Assembly (NCBI GenBank): GCA_947499635.1
Contig: CANMPD010000013.1
Coordinates: 31,806 to 95,805 of the forward strand
From: an uncultured Paracoccaceae bacterium
Lineage (GTDB): Bacteria > Pseudomonadota > Alphaproteobacteria > Rhodobacterales > Rhodobacteraceae
DNA: 64,000 nt
Direction: 5' to 3'
This document shows positions 47,113 through 55,739 of this stretch, in pieces. The notes beneath the pieces were generated by a model. It had not been told where the DNA came from. It searched no databases and saw only the letters and a list, made by a program, of their open reading frames with translations. Made by a program: the position numbers and the translations under genes. Each line of letters starts with the position of its first letter. Position 1 is the stretch's first letter.

Positions 47113-47496
47113 ATGGCCGATGTCAATCGGGGCAACCGCCCGCTTTCGCCACATATCACGATCTATCGACCGCAGATGACCTCGGGGTCATCCATCATGG
47201 TCCGTATCACAGGTATTGCTACGCTGGTTTTGGCCGTGTTCGCAGTCTGGTGGTTGCTGGGTGTTGCCAGCTCAGACGCAGGCTTTGCCGGGATTGATGG
47301 ATTTATCCGCAGCTGGTTTGGGGATCTGATGTTGCTGGGCGCGACATGGGCGTTGTGGTATCATATGCTGGGCCGTTTGCGTCACGTAATCTGGGACTTC
47401 GGCTATTGCCTTGAGGTTGAGATTTCTGAAAAAATGGGGATGGGCATGTTTATTGGTGCGACCGTCCTGACCCTCTTCACGATGATTGTGGTCTAA
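47113..47496 (+). CDS. sdhC: Succinate dehydrogenase cytochrome b556 subunit
   Basis: 127 residues from the ATG at 47113 (AAAGGAG upstream); the frame opens 19 codons earlier. NRPLSPHITIYRPQMTSGSSIMVRITG is the quinone-site signature (S and R), and YHMLGRLRHVIWDFG carries the haem-ligand histidine. Three membrane helices anchor the enzyme. First gene of sdhCDAB. Confidence 0.95.
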   Translation: MADVNRGNRPLSPHITIYRPQMTSGSSIMVRITGIATLVLAVFAVWWLLGVASSDAGFAGIDGFIRSWFGDLMLLGATWALWYHMLGRLRHVIWDFGYCLEVEISEKMGMGMFIGATVLTLFTMIVV

Positions 47497-47506
47497 GGAG
47501 CAAACC

Positions 47507-47878
47507 ATGCGATATTTGACCGACCGTAAACGCGCAGTTGGCCTTGGGGCATCTGGCGCAGGTACACATCACCACTGGCAGATGATGGTGACATCCATTT
47601 TGCTGGTGCCCTGTGTTCCTTTGTTCATCTTTATCGTTGGCGCTGGCATTGGCGGCACCTACGAAGAGGTGGTTGCCTATTTCAGCCGCCCGGGCATCGC
47701 GATCCTAACAGGGCTGAGCCTCAGCGTGATCATCGTGCACATGATGCGCGAAGCACAGGCCGCAATAGAAGATTACATGCATGGCGTGGCCGAGAAACTG
47801 GCGCTGGTCGCCGTGACCGCGTTTTCCTACACCTTGATTGCCGCGGGTCTCTATTCCCTCGTCAAACTTGCGCTGTAA
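47507..47878 (+). CDS. sdhD: Succinate dehydrogenase membrane anchor subunit
   Basis: 123 residues from the ATG at 47507 with AAGGAG upstream, 10 bases after sdhC. It has GAGTHHHWQMMVTSILLVPCVPLFIFIVG, then SLSVIIVHMMREAQAAIEDYMHG, which carries the haem-ligand histidine and the acidic residue typical of SdhD, and a third helix. It completes the quinone-binding membrane part of complex II. Confidence 0.94.
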   Translation: MRYLTDRKRAVGLGASGAGTHHHWQMMVTSILLVPCVPLFIFIVGAGIGGTYEEVVAYFSRPGIAILTGLSLSVIIVHMMREAQAAIEDYMHGVAEKLALVAVTAFSYTLIAAGLYSLVKLAL

Positions 47879-47902
47879 CGCCCGCGATAAGGAATTCGAC
47901 TG

Positions 47903-49711
47903 ATGACAGCAGCATATGAATATGAAACCCACGAATACGACGTCGTTGTCGTAGGCGCAGGTGGGGCGGGTTTGCGCGCAACCCTCGGCATGGCCGAGCA
48001 GGGTTTGCGCACCGCTTGTGTAACCAAAGTTTTCCCAACCCGCAGCCACACAGTTGCGGCACAGGGCGGCATCGCGGCATCTTTGTCTAACATGGGTCCA
48101 GATAACTGGCAGTGGCATATGTATGACACCGTCAAGGGCTCTGACTGGTTGGGCGACACCGATGCGATGGAATACCTCGCGCGTGAAGCCCCCAAAGCAG
48201 TTTACGAGCTGGACCACTACGGTGTGCCATTTTCACGTACCGAAGAGGGTAAAATCTACCAACGTCCCTTTGGTGGTCACACCACAGAATTCGGCGAAGG
48301 CCCTGCGGTTCAGCGCACCTGTGCTGCGGCCGACCGGACCGGCCACGCGATCCTGCACACGCTGTATGGTCAATCGTTGAAAAACAACGCGGAATTCTAT
48401 GTTGAATATTTCGCGATCGATCTGATCATGTCCGAAGACGGGCAATGTCAGGGTGTTGTTTGCTGGAAGCTCGACGATGGCACCATGCATGTGTTCAACG
48501 CCAAGATGGTTGTTTTGGCGACTGGTGGTTACGGCCGTGCCTATTTCTCGGCGACCTCTGCGCATACCTGCACTGGTGACGGTGGCGGCATGGTGGCCCG
48601 TGCGGGTCTGGCGCTGCAAGATATGGAATTTGTTCAGTTCCACCCAACTGGTATCTACGGCTCTGGCTGTCTGATCACCGAAGGCGCGCGCGGCGAAGGC
48701 GGGTATCTGACCAACTCCGAAGGCGAACGTTTCATGGAGCGTTACGCGCCGAACTATAAAGACCTCGCACCACGCGATTATGTTTCGCGCTCTATGACGA
48801 TGGAAATTCGCGAAGGTCGTGGTGTCGGTGAACATGGGGATCACATCCACCTGAACCTGTCACACCTGCCACCAGAAGCGCTTGCAGAACGTCTGCCAGG
48901 CATCTCGGAATCAGCCAAGATTTTTGCCGGTGTTGACGTGAACAAAGAGCCGATCCCGGTTCTGCCAACTGTTCACTATAACATGGGCGGTATCCCGACC
49001 AACTATTGGGGTGAGGTTCTGAACCCGACGCCTGAAAATCCAACCGGTACCGTTCCTGGCCTGATGGCTGTGGGCGAGGCTGGCTGTGCCTCGGTTCATG
49101 GTGCGAACCGTTTGGGTTCTAACTCTTTAATCGACCTCGTTGTCTTTGGTCGTGCGGCTGCGATCCGCGCGGGTAAGATTGTTGACGCCGAGGCGGCGAA
49201 CCCCGTGCTAAACCAAGCCTCTGTTGACAAGGCGTTTGACCGCTTTGATGGGTTGCGCAATGCCAAAGGTGGCGTGCCAACAGCGGAACTGCGTCTAGAG
49301 ATGCAGCGGACGATGCAAGCGGATGCAGCGGTATTCCGGACGGATAAAACCCTCAAAGAGGGTGTCGACAAGATGACCGCAATTGCAACCAAACTGGATG
49401 ATCTGCATGTCACCGACACCTCATTGGTGTGGAATTCGGATCTGATGGAAACGCTTGAGTTGACCAACCTGATGCCCAACGCATTGGCGACTATCGTCGG
49501 TGCCGAGGCGCGTAAGGAAAGCCGCGGCGCGCATGCCCACGAAGATTACGCAACGCGTGATGACGAAAACTGGCGTGTGCACACCGTGAGCCATGTTGAA
49601 GGCAACGATGTGACCCTCAGTTTCCGTCCGGTTATCACTGATCCGCTTACCACCGAAGACGAAGGCGGTATTTCGCTGGCGAAAATCGCCCCCAAGGCAC
49701 GCACCTTCTAA
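47903..49711 (+). CDS. sdhA: Succinate dehydrogenase flavoprotein subunit
   Basis: 602 residues, normal length. The FAD-binding motif [23 protein letters not shown] and the flavin-attachment histidine in [16 protein letters not shown] are present. The active-site region [21 protein letters not shown] and the C-terminal [19 protein letters not shown] complete it. It oxidises succinate to fumarate in the citric acid cycle. AAGGA precedes the ATG. Confidence 0.98.
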   Translation: MTAAYEYETHEYDVVVVGAGGAGLRATLGMAEQGLRTACVTKVFPTRSHTVAAQGGIAASLSNMGPDNWQWHMYDTVKGSDWLGDTDAMEYLAREAPKAVYELDHYGVPFSRTEEGKIYQRPFGGHTTEFGEGPAVQRTCAAADRTGHAILHTLYGQSLKNNAEFYVEYFAIDLIMSEDGQCQGVVCWKLDDGTMHVFNAKMVVLATGGYGRAYFSATSAHTCTGDGGGMVARAGLALQDMEFVQFHPTGIYGSGCLITEGARGEGGYLTNSEGERFMERYAPNYKDLAPRDYVSRSMTMEIREGRGVGEHGDHIHLNLSHLPPEALAERLPGISESAKIFAGVDVNKEPIPVLPTVHYNMGGIPTNYWGEVLNPTPENPTGTVPGLMAVGEAGCASVHGANRLGSNSLIDLVVFGRAAAIRAGKIVDAEAANPVLNQASVDKAFDRFDGLRNAKGGVPTAELRLEMQRTMQADAAVFRTDKTLKEGVDKMTAIATKLDDLHVTDTSLVWNSDLMETLELTNLMPNALATIVGAEARKESRGAHAHEDYATRDDENWRVHTVSHVEGNDVTLSFRPVITDPLTTEDEGGISLAKIAPKARTF

Positions 49712-49723
49712 GGAGACGCCCAG

Positions 49724-50503
49724 ATGGTCGAATTTGCACTTCCAAAGAACTCCCGAATGACTGTCGGGAAAACCTGGCCCAAGCCAGAAGGCGCAACCAA
49801 TGTCCGGAAATTCCAGATTTACCGCTGGAACCCGGATGATGGGAAAAACCCACAGCTGGACACATATTTCCTTGATATGGACAAATGTGGTCCGATGATT
49901 CTGGACGCGTTGATCAAGATTAAAAACGAGATCGATCCGACTCTGACCTTCCGCCGCTCGTGCCGCGAAGGGATTTGTGGATCTTGCGCGATGAACATTG
50001 ACGGGATCAACACGTTGGCCTGTATCTATGGTCTGGACGAGGTAAAGGGCGATGTAAAAATCTACCCGTTGCCGCACATGTCTGTGGTCAAAGATTTGAT
50101 CCCCGATCTGACGCATTTCTATGCGCAGCACGCGTCAATCATGCCGTGGTTGGAAACCAAAACCAACCGTCCCGCCAAAGAGTGGAAACAGTCCATCGAG
50201 GATCGTAAGAAACTGGATGGTCTATATGAGTGCGTGATGTGTGCCAGCTGTTCAACGTCGTGCCCGAGCTATTGGTGGAATGGTGATCGTTACCTCGGCC
50301 CAGCTGCGTTGCTGCATGCCTATCGCTGGATCATTGATTCACGCGATGAATCTACTGGTGAACGCCTTGATAACCTTGAGGATCCGTTCAAACTGTATCG
50401 CTGCCACACCATTATGAACTGTGCAAAAACTTGCCCTAAGGGTCTGAACCCGGCCAAGGCAATTGCACATATCAAACAAATGATGGTCGAGCGCGCAGTC
50501 TAA
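49724..50503 (+). CDS. sdhB: Succinate dehydrogenase iron-sulfur subunit
   Basis: 259 residues. Ligands for the three clusters are clear: [15 protein letters not shown] with a later cysteine ([2Fe-2S]), [16 protein letters not shown] ([4Fe-4S]) and [21 protein letters not shown] ([3Fe-4S]/[4Fe-4S] ends). It carries electrons from SdhA to quinone. It starts 12 bases after sdhA and the operon ends here. Confidence 0.98.
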   Translation: MVEFALPKNSRMTVGKTWPKPEGATNVRKFQIYRWNPDDGKNPQLDTYFLDMDKCGPMILDALIKIKNEIDPTLTFRRSCREGICGSCAMNIDGINTLACIYGLDEVKGDVKIYPLPHMSVVKDLIPDLTHFYAQHASIMPWLETKTNRPAKEWKQSIEDRKKLDGLYECVMCASCSTSCPSYWWNGDRYLGPAALLHAYRWIIDSRDESTGERLDNLEDPFKLYRCHTIMNCAKTCPKGLNPAKAIAHIKQMMVERAV

Positions 50504-50528
50504 GCGCTTTTGGTCGTGCCAATGTAAG

Positions 50529-50556
50529 CCCCCGCAGCCCTGTGCTGTGGGGGTTT
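50529..50556 (+). terminator. Terminator-like hairpin after sdhB
   Basis: CCCCCGCAGC (50529-50538) and GCTGTGGGGG (50544-50553) pair with one G-U, followed by TTTG. The U-run is short but the stem is strong and well placed. Confidence 0.75.
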
Positions 50557-50897
50557 GTCGTTTTGGGGCTGTGTAGGTTACGTTCAGCAATAAAAGGCGG
50601 CCGCCCGAGAGGGGGGCGGAGTGGGAACGGGGTGGAAAGCCCCGCTTTGGTCAGATCAAACCAAACCCTACCTACACCCAATGAGGGGGTGGTCTTTGGC
50701 AGGGGGTACTCCTGATGATATGTCGCGACATGCAGAGTGTGACAGTTTGTTGTTAAATCCTGATCAGCAAGGCGTGCGGAGGGCAGGCAACGCTTTGCAT
50801 TTGGTGCATGACGCGTTTGCGAAACTGTCTGATGTCCCTCGCACCAGGATTTTGTAGTGTCCAGAGAGCGTGGGGCGCTAAATCTGGAGATGACCTG
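50557..50897. other. Gene-free region after sdhB
   Basis: About 340 bases. A G-rich stretch (about 50597-50650) contains GGCGGCCGCCC and runs of G; no coding frame is credible. The last 20 bases carry the GGAG of the next small gene. Confidence 0.4.
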
Positions 50898-51071
50898 ATG
50901 ACCAATTTAACCGTTGTAGACAGCAAAAAATCCGCAATTGATCTCAAGGCCGCACAGGCGCTGGCAATCCTAAATGACAGCCTGTCTTATTTTGATGCAG
51001 ATACGGCGGCAGCGAAACCAGCCGAAGATCTGGCGGATCAAAGCGCTCCGGCTTATTATCAAGCGGCCTAA
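50898..51071 (+). CDS. Small soluble protein, unknown
   Basis: 57 residues, MTNLTVVDSKKSAIDLKAAQ onward, helical and acidic, with no membrane segment and no recognised family. GGAG lies 9 bases before the ATG at 50898. Its TAA overlaps the ATG of the next gene (TAATG), so the two are coupled. The pair may accompany sdh in related species, but that is not shown here. Confidence 0.6.
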   Translation: MTNLTVVDSKKSAIDLKAAQALAILNDSLSYFDADTAAAKPAEDLADQSAPAYYQAA

Positions 51072-51253
51072 TGCCGATTTTGGCGCTGCTGCTTTTGGGG
51101 GGTGTGCTTGCCTACCTGTATTGGCGGCGTAAAACCACTACATTGACCCGAAATTGCCGTTGGCGCGAAGATCGGCAAGCCGGGGATTGGGCTTGTGCCT
51201 ATTGTGGGGCACGGGCACAGACATCGACCAAATGTCTTGCGCCAAAATCCTAG
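51071..51253 (+). CDS. Small membrane protein with cysteine cluster
   Basis: 60 residues. One N-terminal membrane helix (PILALLLLGGVLAYLYW, 2-18) is followed by a basic stretch and WACAYCGARAQTSTKC, with CxxC and a third cysteine that could hold a metal. The start overlaps the stop of the preceding gene. Function unknown; a small zinc-ribbon membrane protein is the best description. Confidence 0.6.
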   Translation: MPILALLLLGGVLAYLYWRRKTTTLTRNCRWREDRQAGDWACAYCGARAQTSTKCLAPKS

Positions 51254-51397
51254 GCAACTTTGCCTCGTGGATTTGATTATTTTCCGTATATCACCGATGG
51301 GTTACTTTGCATGCCGTGGCTGATCAGGTAGCCAATTCTAAGTATATTTCCGCCGCAAGCGATATGTGCCGGTGATGACTTTGAACGGAGAAACACC

Positions 51398-51478
51398 ATG
51401 AAGCCATATACTTTTGTTGCAGACCTGATGGACGCCGCTGTTTCGGCAGAGGTGATGTATTGCGGTTTTGTCGCATGA
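51398..51478 (+). CDS. 26-residue leader ORF coupled to the DUF1989 gene
   Basis: The ATG at 51398 has GGAG at 51387-51390, a better site than that of the downstream gene. It encodes 26 residues (MKPYTFVADLMDAAVS at the start, ending CGFVA) and its TGA overlaps the DUF1989 ATG as ATGA at 51475-51478. No family is recognised. It could be a coupling leader that sets translation of the next gene, or a remnant of a longer protein. Confidence 0.55.
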   Translation: MKPYTFVADLMDAAVSAEVMYCGFVA

Positions 51479-52344
51479 GCCATTCTGAAACTCTCTCTGT
51501 TGTGGAACCCGTAGATGGACAGGATCGCCGCGCGGTGGCACCTGTCATTTGTTACCCGAACGAGACATTGCCGGTCCCACCAATGGCGCTGTATCGCGCC
51601 GCACGTGCAGGGGCGCAAAAAGTCGATGAGGTGATAGTCCCTCCGCGTGACGCAGGGTGCTTTACCGCGCCTGCGGGTCATTTTTTTCGGATCACGTCCA
51701 TTGAAGGGTCTCAAGTTGGTGATTTGAATCTGTGGAATGCAAAGGATCTGAGCGAACGGTTTTATTCTGGCAAAACCCGTGCACTGCATGGCACCCATAT
51801 CACCACGGGCGAACGGATGTGGAGCAGCTTTCCGTATCTGCGCCCAATGGCGACAATCGTGCACGATACGTTGGGCTGGTATGGGATCGACGCTTTTGGT
51901 GGATCGGTTCATGATGTGATCGGCACACGCTGTGATCCTTATACTGGAAACCTGCTATCTGATGTACAGTATCATCACTGTTGCCACTCGAACCTGATAC
52001 GCGCGCTGGCGGCCTATTTACGGGTTGATCCGGCTGAGGTGGAGCAGCACGTGCATGATGTTTTGAACGTCTTTATGTGCACAGGTTTTACCCGCGATAC
52101 GGGCCAGTATTTCATGAAAGCAAGCCCGGTACGGCCAGGTGACTATTTAGAGTTTTTCGCGGAAATTGACATACTTGGCGCCTTAAGTGCATGCCCAGGC
52201 GGCGATTGTTCGAGCGAGCACACCAGTGATACTGCGGCGTGTTATCCGCTCAAGGTTGAGGTTTTCGCCCCCTCACCAAATAGCTTGTCAGACTGGAGCA
52301 GCCCAGCCCGCAATGGCTATGATCGCAGTCATGGTTTGGGGTGA
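51475..52344 (+). CDS. DUF1989 family protein (urea carboxylase-associated)
   Basis: 289 residues from the ATG at 51475, coupled to the leader ORF; a TTG at 51460 in frame is an alternative. DUF1989 marks are EVIVPPRDAGCFTAPAGHFFRITSIEGSQVGDLNLWNAKDLSERF, GTRCDPYTG and YHHCCHSNLIRAL. Family members include the subunits of carboxyguanidine deiminase and other urea-carboxylase partners. No urea or guanidine carboxylase genes are close, so the substrate here is open. Tandem hairpins and a terminator follow. Confidence 0.8.
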   Translation: MSHSETLSVVEPVDGQDRRAVAPVICYPNETLPVPPMALYRAARAGAQKVDEVIVPPRDAGCFTAPAGHFFRITSIEGSQVGDLNLWNAKDLSERFYSGKTRALHGTHITTGERMWSSFPYLRPMATIVHDTLGWYGIDAFGGSVHDVIGTRCDPYTGNLLSDVQYHHCCHSNLIRALAAYLRVDPAEVEQHVHDVLNVFMCTGFTRDTGQYFMKASPVRPGDYLEFFAEIDILGALSACPGGDCSSEHTSDTAACYPLKVEVFAPSPNSLSDWSSPARNGYDRSHGLG

Positions 52345-52441
52345 TATCTGATAGGTTAGCACCCTCGTTTCAATCCAAGATGCTGCGTATCTGATATGTC
52401 TTAGTGCGGGGCCAGTGGGGGCAGGGCGCAAGGCGATGCGA

Positions 52442-52474
52442 GAGAGGCTTAGACTTATGTTCAACAAGCCTCTC
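52442..52474 (+). other. Hairpin after the DUF1989 gene
   Basis: GAGAGGCTT (52442-52450) and AAGCCTCTC (52466-52474) form a 9-bp stem with a 15-base loop. It is followed 16 bases later by the terminator. It may help stabilise the 3' end. Confidence 0.55.
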
Positions 52475-52490
52475 GGGATCGCGACGTTAG

Positions 52491-52521
52491 TCGGGCAGAG
52501 TGGCTGCCCGATTTGTTATTT
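52491..52521 (+). terminator. Rho-independent terminator of the DUF1989 gene
   Basis: TCGGGCAG and CTGCCCGA form an 8-bp perfect stem with a 5-base loop, followed by TTTGTTATTT. It touches the stop of the convergent deoD gene. Confidence 0.88.
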
Positions 52522-53224
52522 AGGCAAAAGCCGCCTCAAGTGCGATTTCGACCATGTCACCAAAGCTACGTTCGCGTTGATCCGAAGGCAAGGCTTCGCC
52601 GGTTTGCAAGTGATCCGAGACAGTCAGAACTGCCAAAGCACGACAGTTATGGCGTGCCGCGAGTGTATAGAGTTCGGCCGCTTCCATTTCGACACCCAAC
52701 ACCCCGTGACGGGTCATCTGTTCGTTTAGATCGGGACGTTCGTCATAAAATGTGTCGGTCGAGAAAATATTACCAACATGGGTTGTCGCACCCTTGGTTT
52801 CAGCCGCTTGCACTGCTGCGTGCAGCAGGGACCAATCCGCGCAGGGCGCAAAGTTCAGTTCGCGTAAAATGCTGCTGCTGGGGGTCGTGATGCTGGTCGT
52901 GGTCATCGCGATGATCACGTCGCGAATTTTAACTTGGGGCTGCATGCCGCCACAAGATCCAATACGGATCAGAGTTTTGGCATCAAAATCACGGATCAAT
53001 TCGTTGACGTAAATCGACAGCGAAGGCATGCCCATACCGCTGCCTTGGATTGAGACAGGGTTTCCGTTCCATGTGCCAGTAAAGCCCAACATGCCGCGCA
53101 CATTATTGACCTGACGCACATCTTTTAAAAATGTTTCTGCGGCCCATTTCGCGCGGTAAGGGTCACCGGGTAGCAAAACGGTCTCTGCATAATCGTTTTT
53201 TTCGGCACCAATGTGTACAGTCAT
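52520..53224 (-). CDS. deoD: Purine-nucleoside phosphorylase DeoD
   Basis: 234 residues, the hexameric trimer-of-dimers type. [18 protein letters not shown] binds phosphate, [20 protein letters not shown] and [29 protein letters not shown] are the family signatures with base and ribose contacts. It splits purine (deoxy)nucleosides with phosphate. It is 2 bases downstream of the H-NS-like gene on the same strand, so they share a transcript. Confidence 0.95.
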   Translation of the reverse strand: MTVHIGAEKNDYAETVLLPGDPYRAKWAAETFLKDVRQVNNVRGMLGFTGTWNGNPVSIQGSGMGMPSLSIYVNELIRDFDAKTLIRIGSCGGMQPQVKIRDVIIAMTTTSITTPSSSILRELNFAPCADWSLLHAAVQAAETKGATTHVGNIFSTDTFYDERPDLNEQMTRHGVLGVEMEAAELYTLAARHNCRALAVLTVSDHLQTGEALPSDQRERSFGDMVEIALEAAFA

Positions 53225-53545
53225 TTAAATTTCCAGATCAGAGATATCCAAACCCTTTGTGAGGGCTTCGTGCAGCCAATGTGGTTTGCGGCCACGTCCC
53301 GTCCATGTTTCTTCATGGTTTTCGGGATTGCGATATTTCGCAACAGCTTTCGTTTTCTTATCAGATGTTTTTGGACCTTTCCCCAGAAGCTCGTCTACGG
53401 AATATCCATATTCAGCTGCGGTTAGCTCTATTGCCTTGCGCGCTTCGCTTAGCTCGCGCGCTTCGGCATTTTTAAAAGCAGCTTTTACATCTTGTTCTAG
53501 TTGCAAAAGGTCTTTTCGAGTCATTTGTGAAAGGTCGATTTTCAT
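53225..53545 (-). CDS. H-NS family nucleoid-associated protein, HvrA type
   Basis: 106 residues. The N-terminal half is a coiled-coil dimerisation segment (LSQMTRKDLLQLEQDVKAAFKNAEARELSEARKAIELTA). The C-terminal DNA-binding motif is KYRNPENHEETWTGRGRKPHWL, the TWxGRGRKPxW hook that reads the minor groove of AT-rich DNA. HvrA and relatives silence AT-rich genes in Rhodobacterales. The upstream 300 bases are very AT-rich, consistent with self-control. Confidence 0.92.
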   Translation of the reverse strand: MKIDLSQMTRKDLLQLEQDVKAAFKNAEARELSEARKAIELTAAEYGYSVDELLGKGPKTSDKKTKAVAKYRNPENHEETWTGRGRKPHWLHEALTKGLDISDLEI

Positions 53546-53859
53546 AACGTAGCCATATTGGAAGAGTGATAATTTTTGAAATACAGGAGCCGGTGTAAAA
53601 TTTCCAGAGCGTCGGCGAAATTTTGCAAGTTAATCGATTCGTCGCACGATTATGGTTTTAGTACATTATTATATAGGGTTACTAGATACATCGAATTTTT
53701 CTTATCGCGATTGTGACTTGTGTGAACAAGATTACATTAAACGAAATTAAGTTTATTATCCGTCGTTCATTTTACATCTATTTATATTTTCTTATGGGAG
53801 TAGACAATTTAGCAATAGGTGTTACTTGTCTGCCTGCATAAGTGGTAGAGTGTGCTTTA
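53546..53859. other. AT-rich divergent control region, H-NS-like gene / plsB-like gene
   Basis: About 310 bases, strikingly A+T-rich between roughly 53640 and 53800 compared with the flanking genes. No gene. It is a natural target for H-NS-type silencing of both neighbours. Confidence 0.5.
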
Positions 53860-55275
53860 ATGTCGCAAACGATTGAGCTTCCGATTTGGTTTTTTGTTTT
53901 AATCGTTGTTTTTGCAGCGATTACTTTTGCGTCGCATTTTTTATTCCCATCTGTACGCTGGTTTTTTAGGCGCCGTCTGGAACGTGCTGTTGCCCGATTG
54001 AACCGTCGCCTTGAGCGCCCGATTGAACCTTTTCGTCTCGCACGTCGTTACGACATGATTCAGAGATTGATTTATGATCCCGCCGTTGGGCAAGCAATTG
54101 CCGATCATGCGGCGGAAGAAGGTATTCCTGAAAATGTAGCTTTTGAAAAAGCCAAACGTTATGCGCGCGAAATTGTGCCGTCGTTTTCCGCAATTGCCTA
54201 TTTTGGTTTCGCGATTCGCGCGGCGCGATTTGTGTCTAATGCGATTTACCGTGTGCGGTTGGGCTATGTGGATGAGGCCGCGATTGCGGAGATTGACAGT
54301 GACGCCACTGTGATTTTCGTCATGAATCACCGGTCAAATATGGATTACGTGTTGGTCACGTATTTGGCAGCGGATCGATCTGCTTTGTCATACGCTGTGG
54401 GGGAATGGGCGCAGGTTTGGCCACTTAGCCGTTTGATCCGCGCTATGGGGGCTTACTTTATTCGGCGTCGATCCCGCAATGATCTGTATCGCAGTGTTTT
54501 GGCGACCTATGTGCGTCATGCAACCAAAGGTGGGGTTACGCAGGCGATTTTCCCAGAAGGCGGCTTGAGTCTGAACGGGTACCTTGCAGCGCCTAAGTTA
54601 GGATTGTTGAAATATATGGTCGATGGGACTGCGCCCGCCGGCAAAGATGTTGTGTTTGTACCTGTTGCGCTGAATTACGATCGCGTGTTGGAGGACCGTA
54701 TCCTAACCTCCGCCGCGCGCGGGGGAGAGCGGCGATTTAAGGCGCGCATTGGGATCATCATGTTGCGAATGCTGCGTCAGCTATGGCTGTGGGTGACGCG
54801 GCGGTACTATCGATTTGGCACGGCTGCCGTCAGTTTTGGGCAACCGCTGAGCTTGACGCAATTTCATAACAGTATCGTGCACAGTACGGCACCGGATGTC
54901 TCAAACGAAAAGCGGCAGGGCATCAGTCGAGTGAGCGAGCAGTTTACCCGACGTCTGGCCCAGGAATTGATGCAACGTATTGGCGACGCGGTGCCAGTCT
55001 TGCCTGTGCCTTTGGTGGCATGGATCTTGATGGAACACGGGGCACAGAGTCGAAAAGAGCTGCGTACGAATATTGCGCAACTTGCCGACTCAATGCCTTT
55101 GTCGGCTATTCACATGCCAGAAGAAACCTATGACGCGGTGCTTGATGACGCGCTTTGGCAGTTGATGCGTCGCGGAGTGGTCTGTGATATCGATGGGCAT
55201 ATTACGCCTGTCGAAAAATACATTGAACTCCTTGTTTTTTATGCGAATTCCGTTGATCATCTGCACAAGAAATAA
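53860..55275 (+). CDS. PlsB-like glycerol-3-phosphate acyltransferase
   Basis: 471 residues from the ATG at 53860 (frame opens at 53842). One N-terminal membrane helix (IELPIWFFVLIVVFAAITFASHFLF) is followed by the acyltransferase core: NHRSNMDYVLVTY (HxxxxD), GAYFIRRRSRNDLYRSVLATY and FPEGGLSLNGYLAAPKLGLLKY. These are the blocks I-III of the PlsB/DHAPAT group, which transfers an acyl chain to glycerol-3-phosphate at the inner membrane. It is shorter than E. coli PlsB, so the exact acceptor is less sure. Confidence 0.85.
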   Translation: MSQTIELPIWFFVLIVVFAAITFASHFLFPSVRWFFRRRLERAVARLNRRLERPIEPFRLARRYDMIQRLIYDPAVGQAIADHAAEEGIPENVAFEKAKRYAREIVPSFSAIAYFGFAIRAARFVSNAIYRVRLGYVDEAAIAEIDSDATVIFVMNHRSNMDYVLVTYLAADRSALSYAVGEWAQVWPLSRLIRAMGAYFIRRRSRNDLYRSVLATYVRHATKGGVTQAIFPEGGLSLNGYLAAPKLGLLKYMVDGTAPAGKDVVFVPVALNYDRVLEDRILTSAARGGERRFKARIGIIMLRMLRQLWLWVTRRYYRFGTAAVSFGQPLSLTQFHNSIVHSTAPDVSNEKRQGISRVSEQFTRRLAQELMQRIGDAVPVLPVPLVAWILMEHGAQSRKELRTNIAQLADSMPLSAIHMPEETYDAVLDDALWQLMRRGVVCDIDGHITPVEKYIELLVFYANSVDHLHKK

Positions 55276-55371
55276 GACGTTTATCATCTCTATCTGGACC
55301 ATTATTACAGGTGTTAAATCTGTTGATAAATTTGTGACAGACATAAAATTACAAAAATTTTAAAATACTTA

Positions 55372-55616
55372 TTGCAATATTGCGTAGCTAATTTTAGAGT
55401 AAACTCCAAGAAAGCCAGTTGTTTAACTCCCTTTGATCTTTGTGAAGATGGATCAAAATGAGAGGTATCGCAGGCAAGTGTATTCAGTTTTATGCGCCTT
55501 GGAGGGGGAGCATAGAACACTTTTGGGAGAGAGTGATCTGGCCGAGGTTGGAGGGCCAAAACCAGATTAACCCAATTGTTGAAAGACGTGCAGATTGAGC
55601 CCTGCACGTCTTTTTG
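55372..55616 (+). ncRNA. Candidate small RNA of about 210 bases
   Basis: TTGCAA (55372-55377) and TAGAGT (55395-55400) are 17 bases apart and would start transcription near 55407. A strong terminator ends at about 55616. The interval has no reading frame but has three G-rich GGAG-type motifs and a hairpin ATCTGG/CCAGAT. The alternative is a long 3' untranslated region of the plsB-like gene. Confidence 0.4.
55582..55615 (+). terminator. Rho-independent terminator
   Basis: AAAGACGTGCAG (55582-55593) and CTGCACGTCTTT (55602-55613) form a 12-bp perfect stem with an 8-base loop, followed by more T bases. It lies 300 bases after the plsB-like gene. Confidence 0.92.
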
Positions 55617-55739
55617 TATTCTTTATTGTCCGTCTTTATTCTTGTTGGATGCTGGACCACGGCCTTCTGCTATGGCGTCTGTTGCCCCGTGGGGATAGGG
55701 TCAGCCCATGATTGATGCGTCTTGTGATGGTCCCGTGAA

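Noticed and set aside
52415..52890. Plus-strand frames across deoD
   Set aside because: They are shadows of deoD on the opposite strand and cross a terminator.
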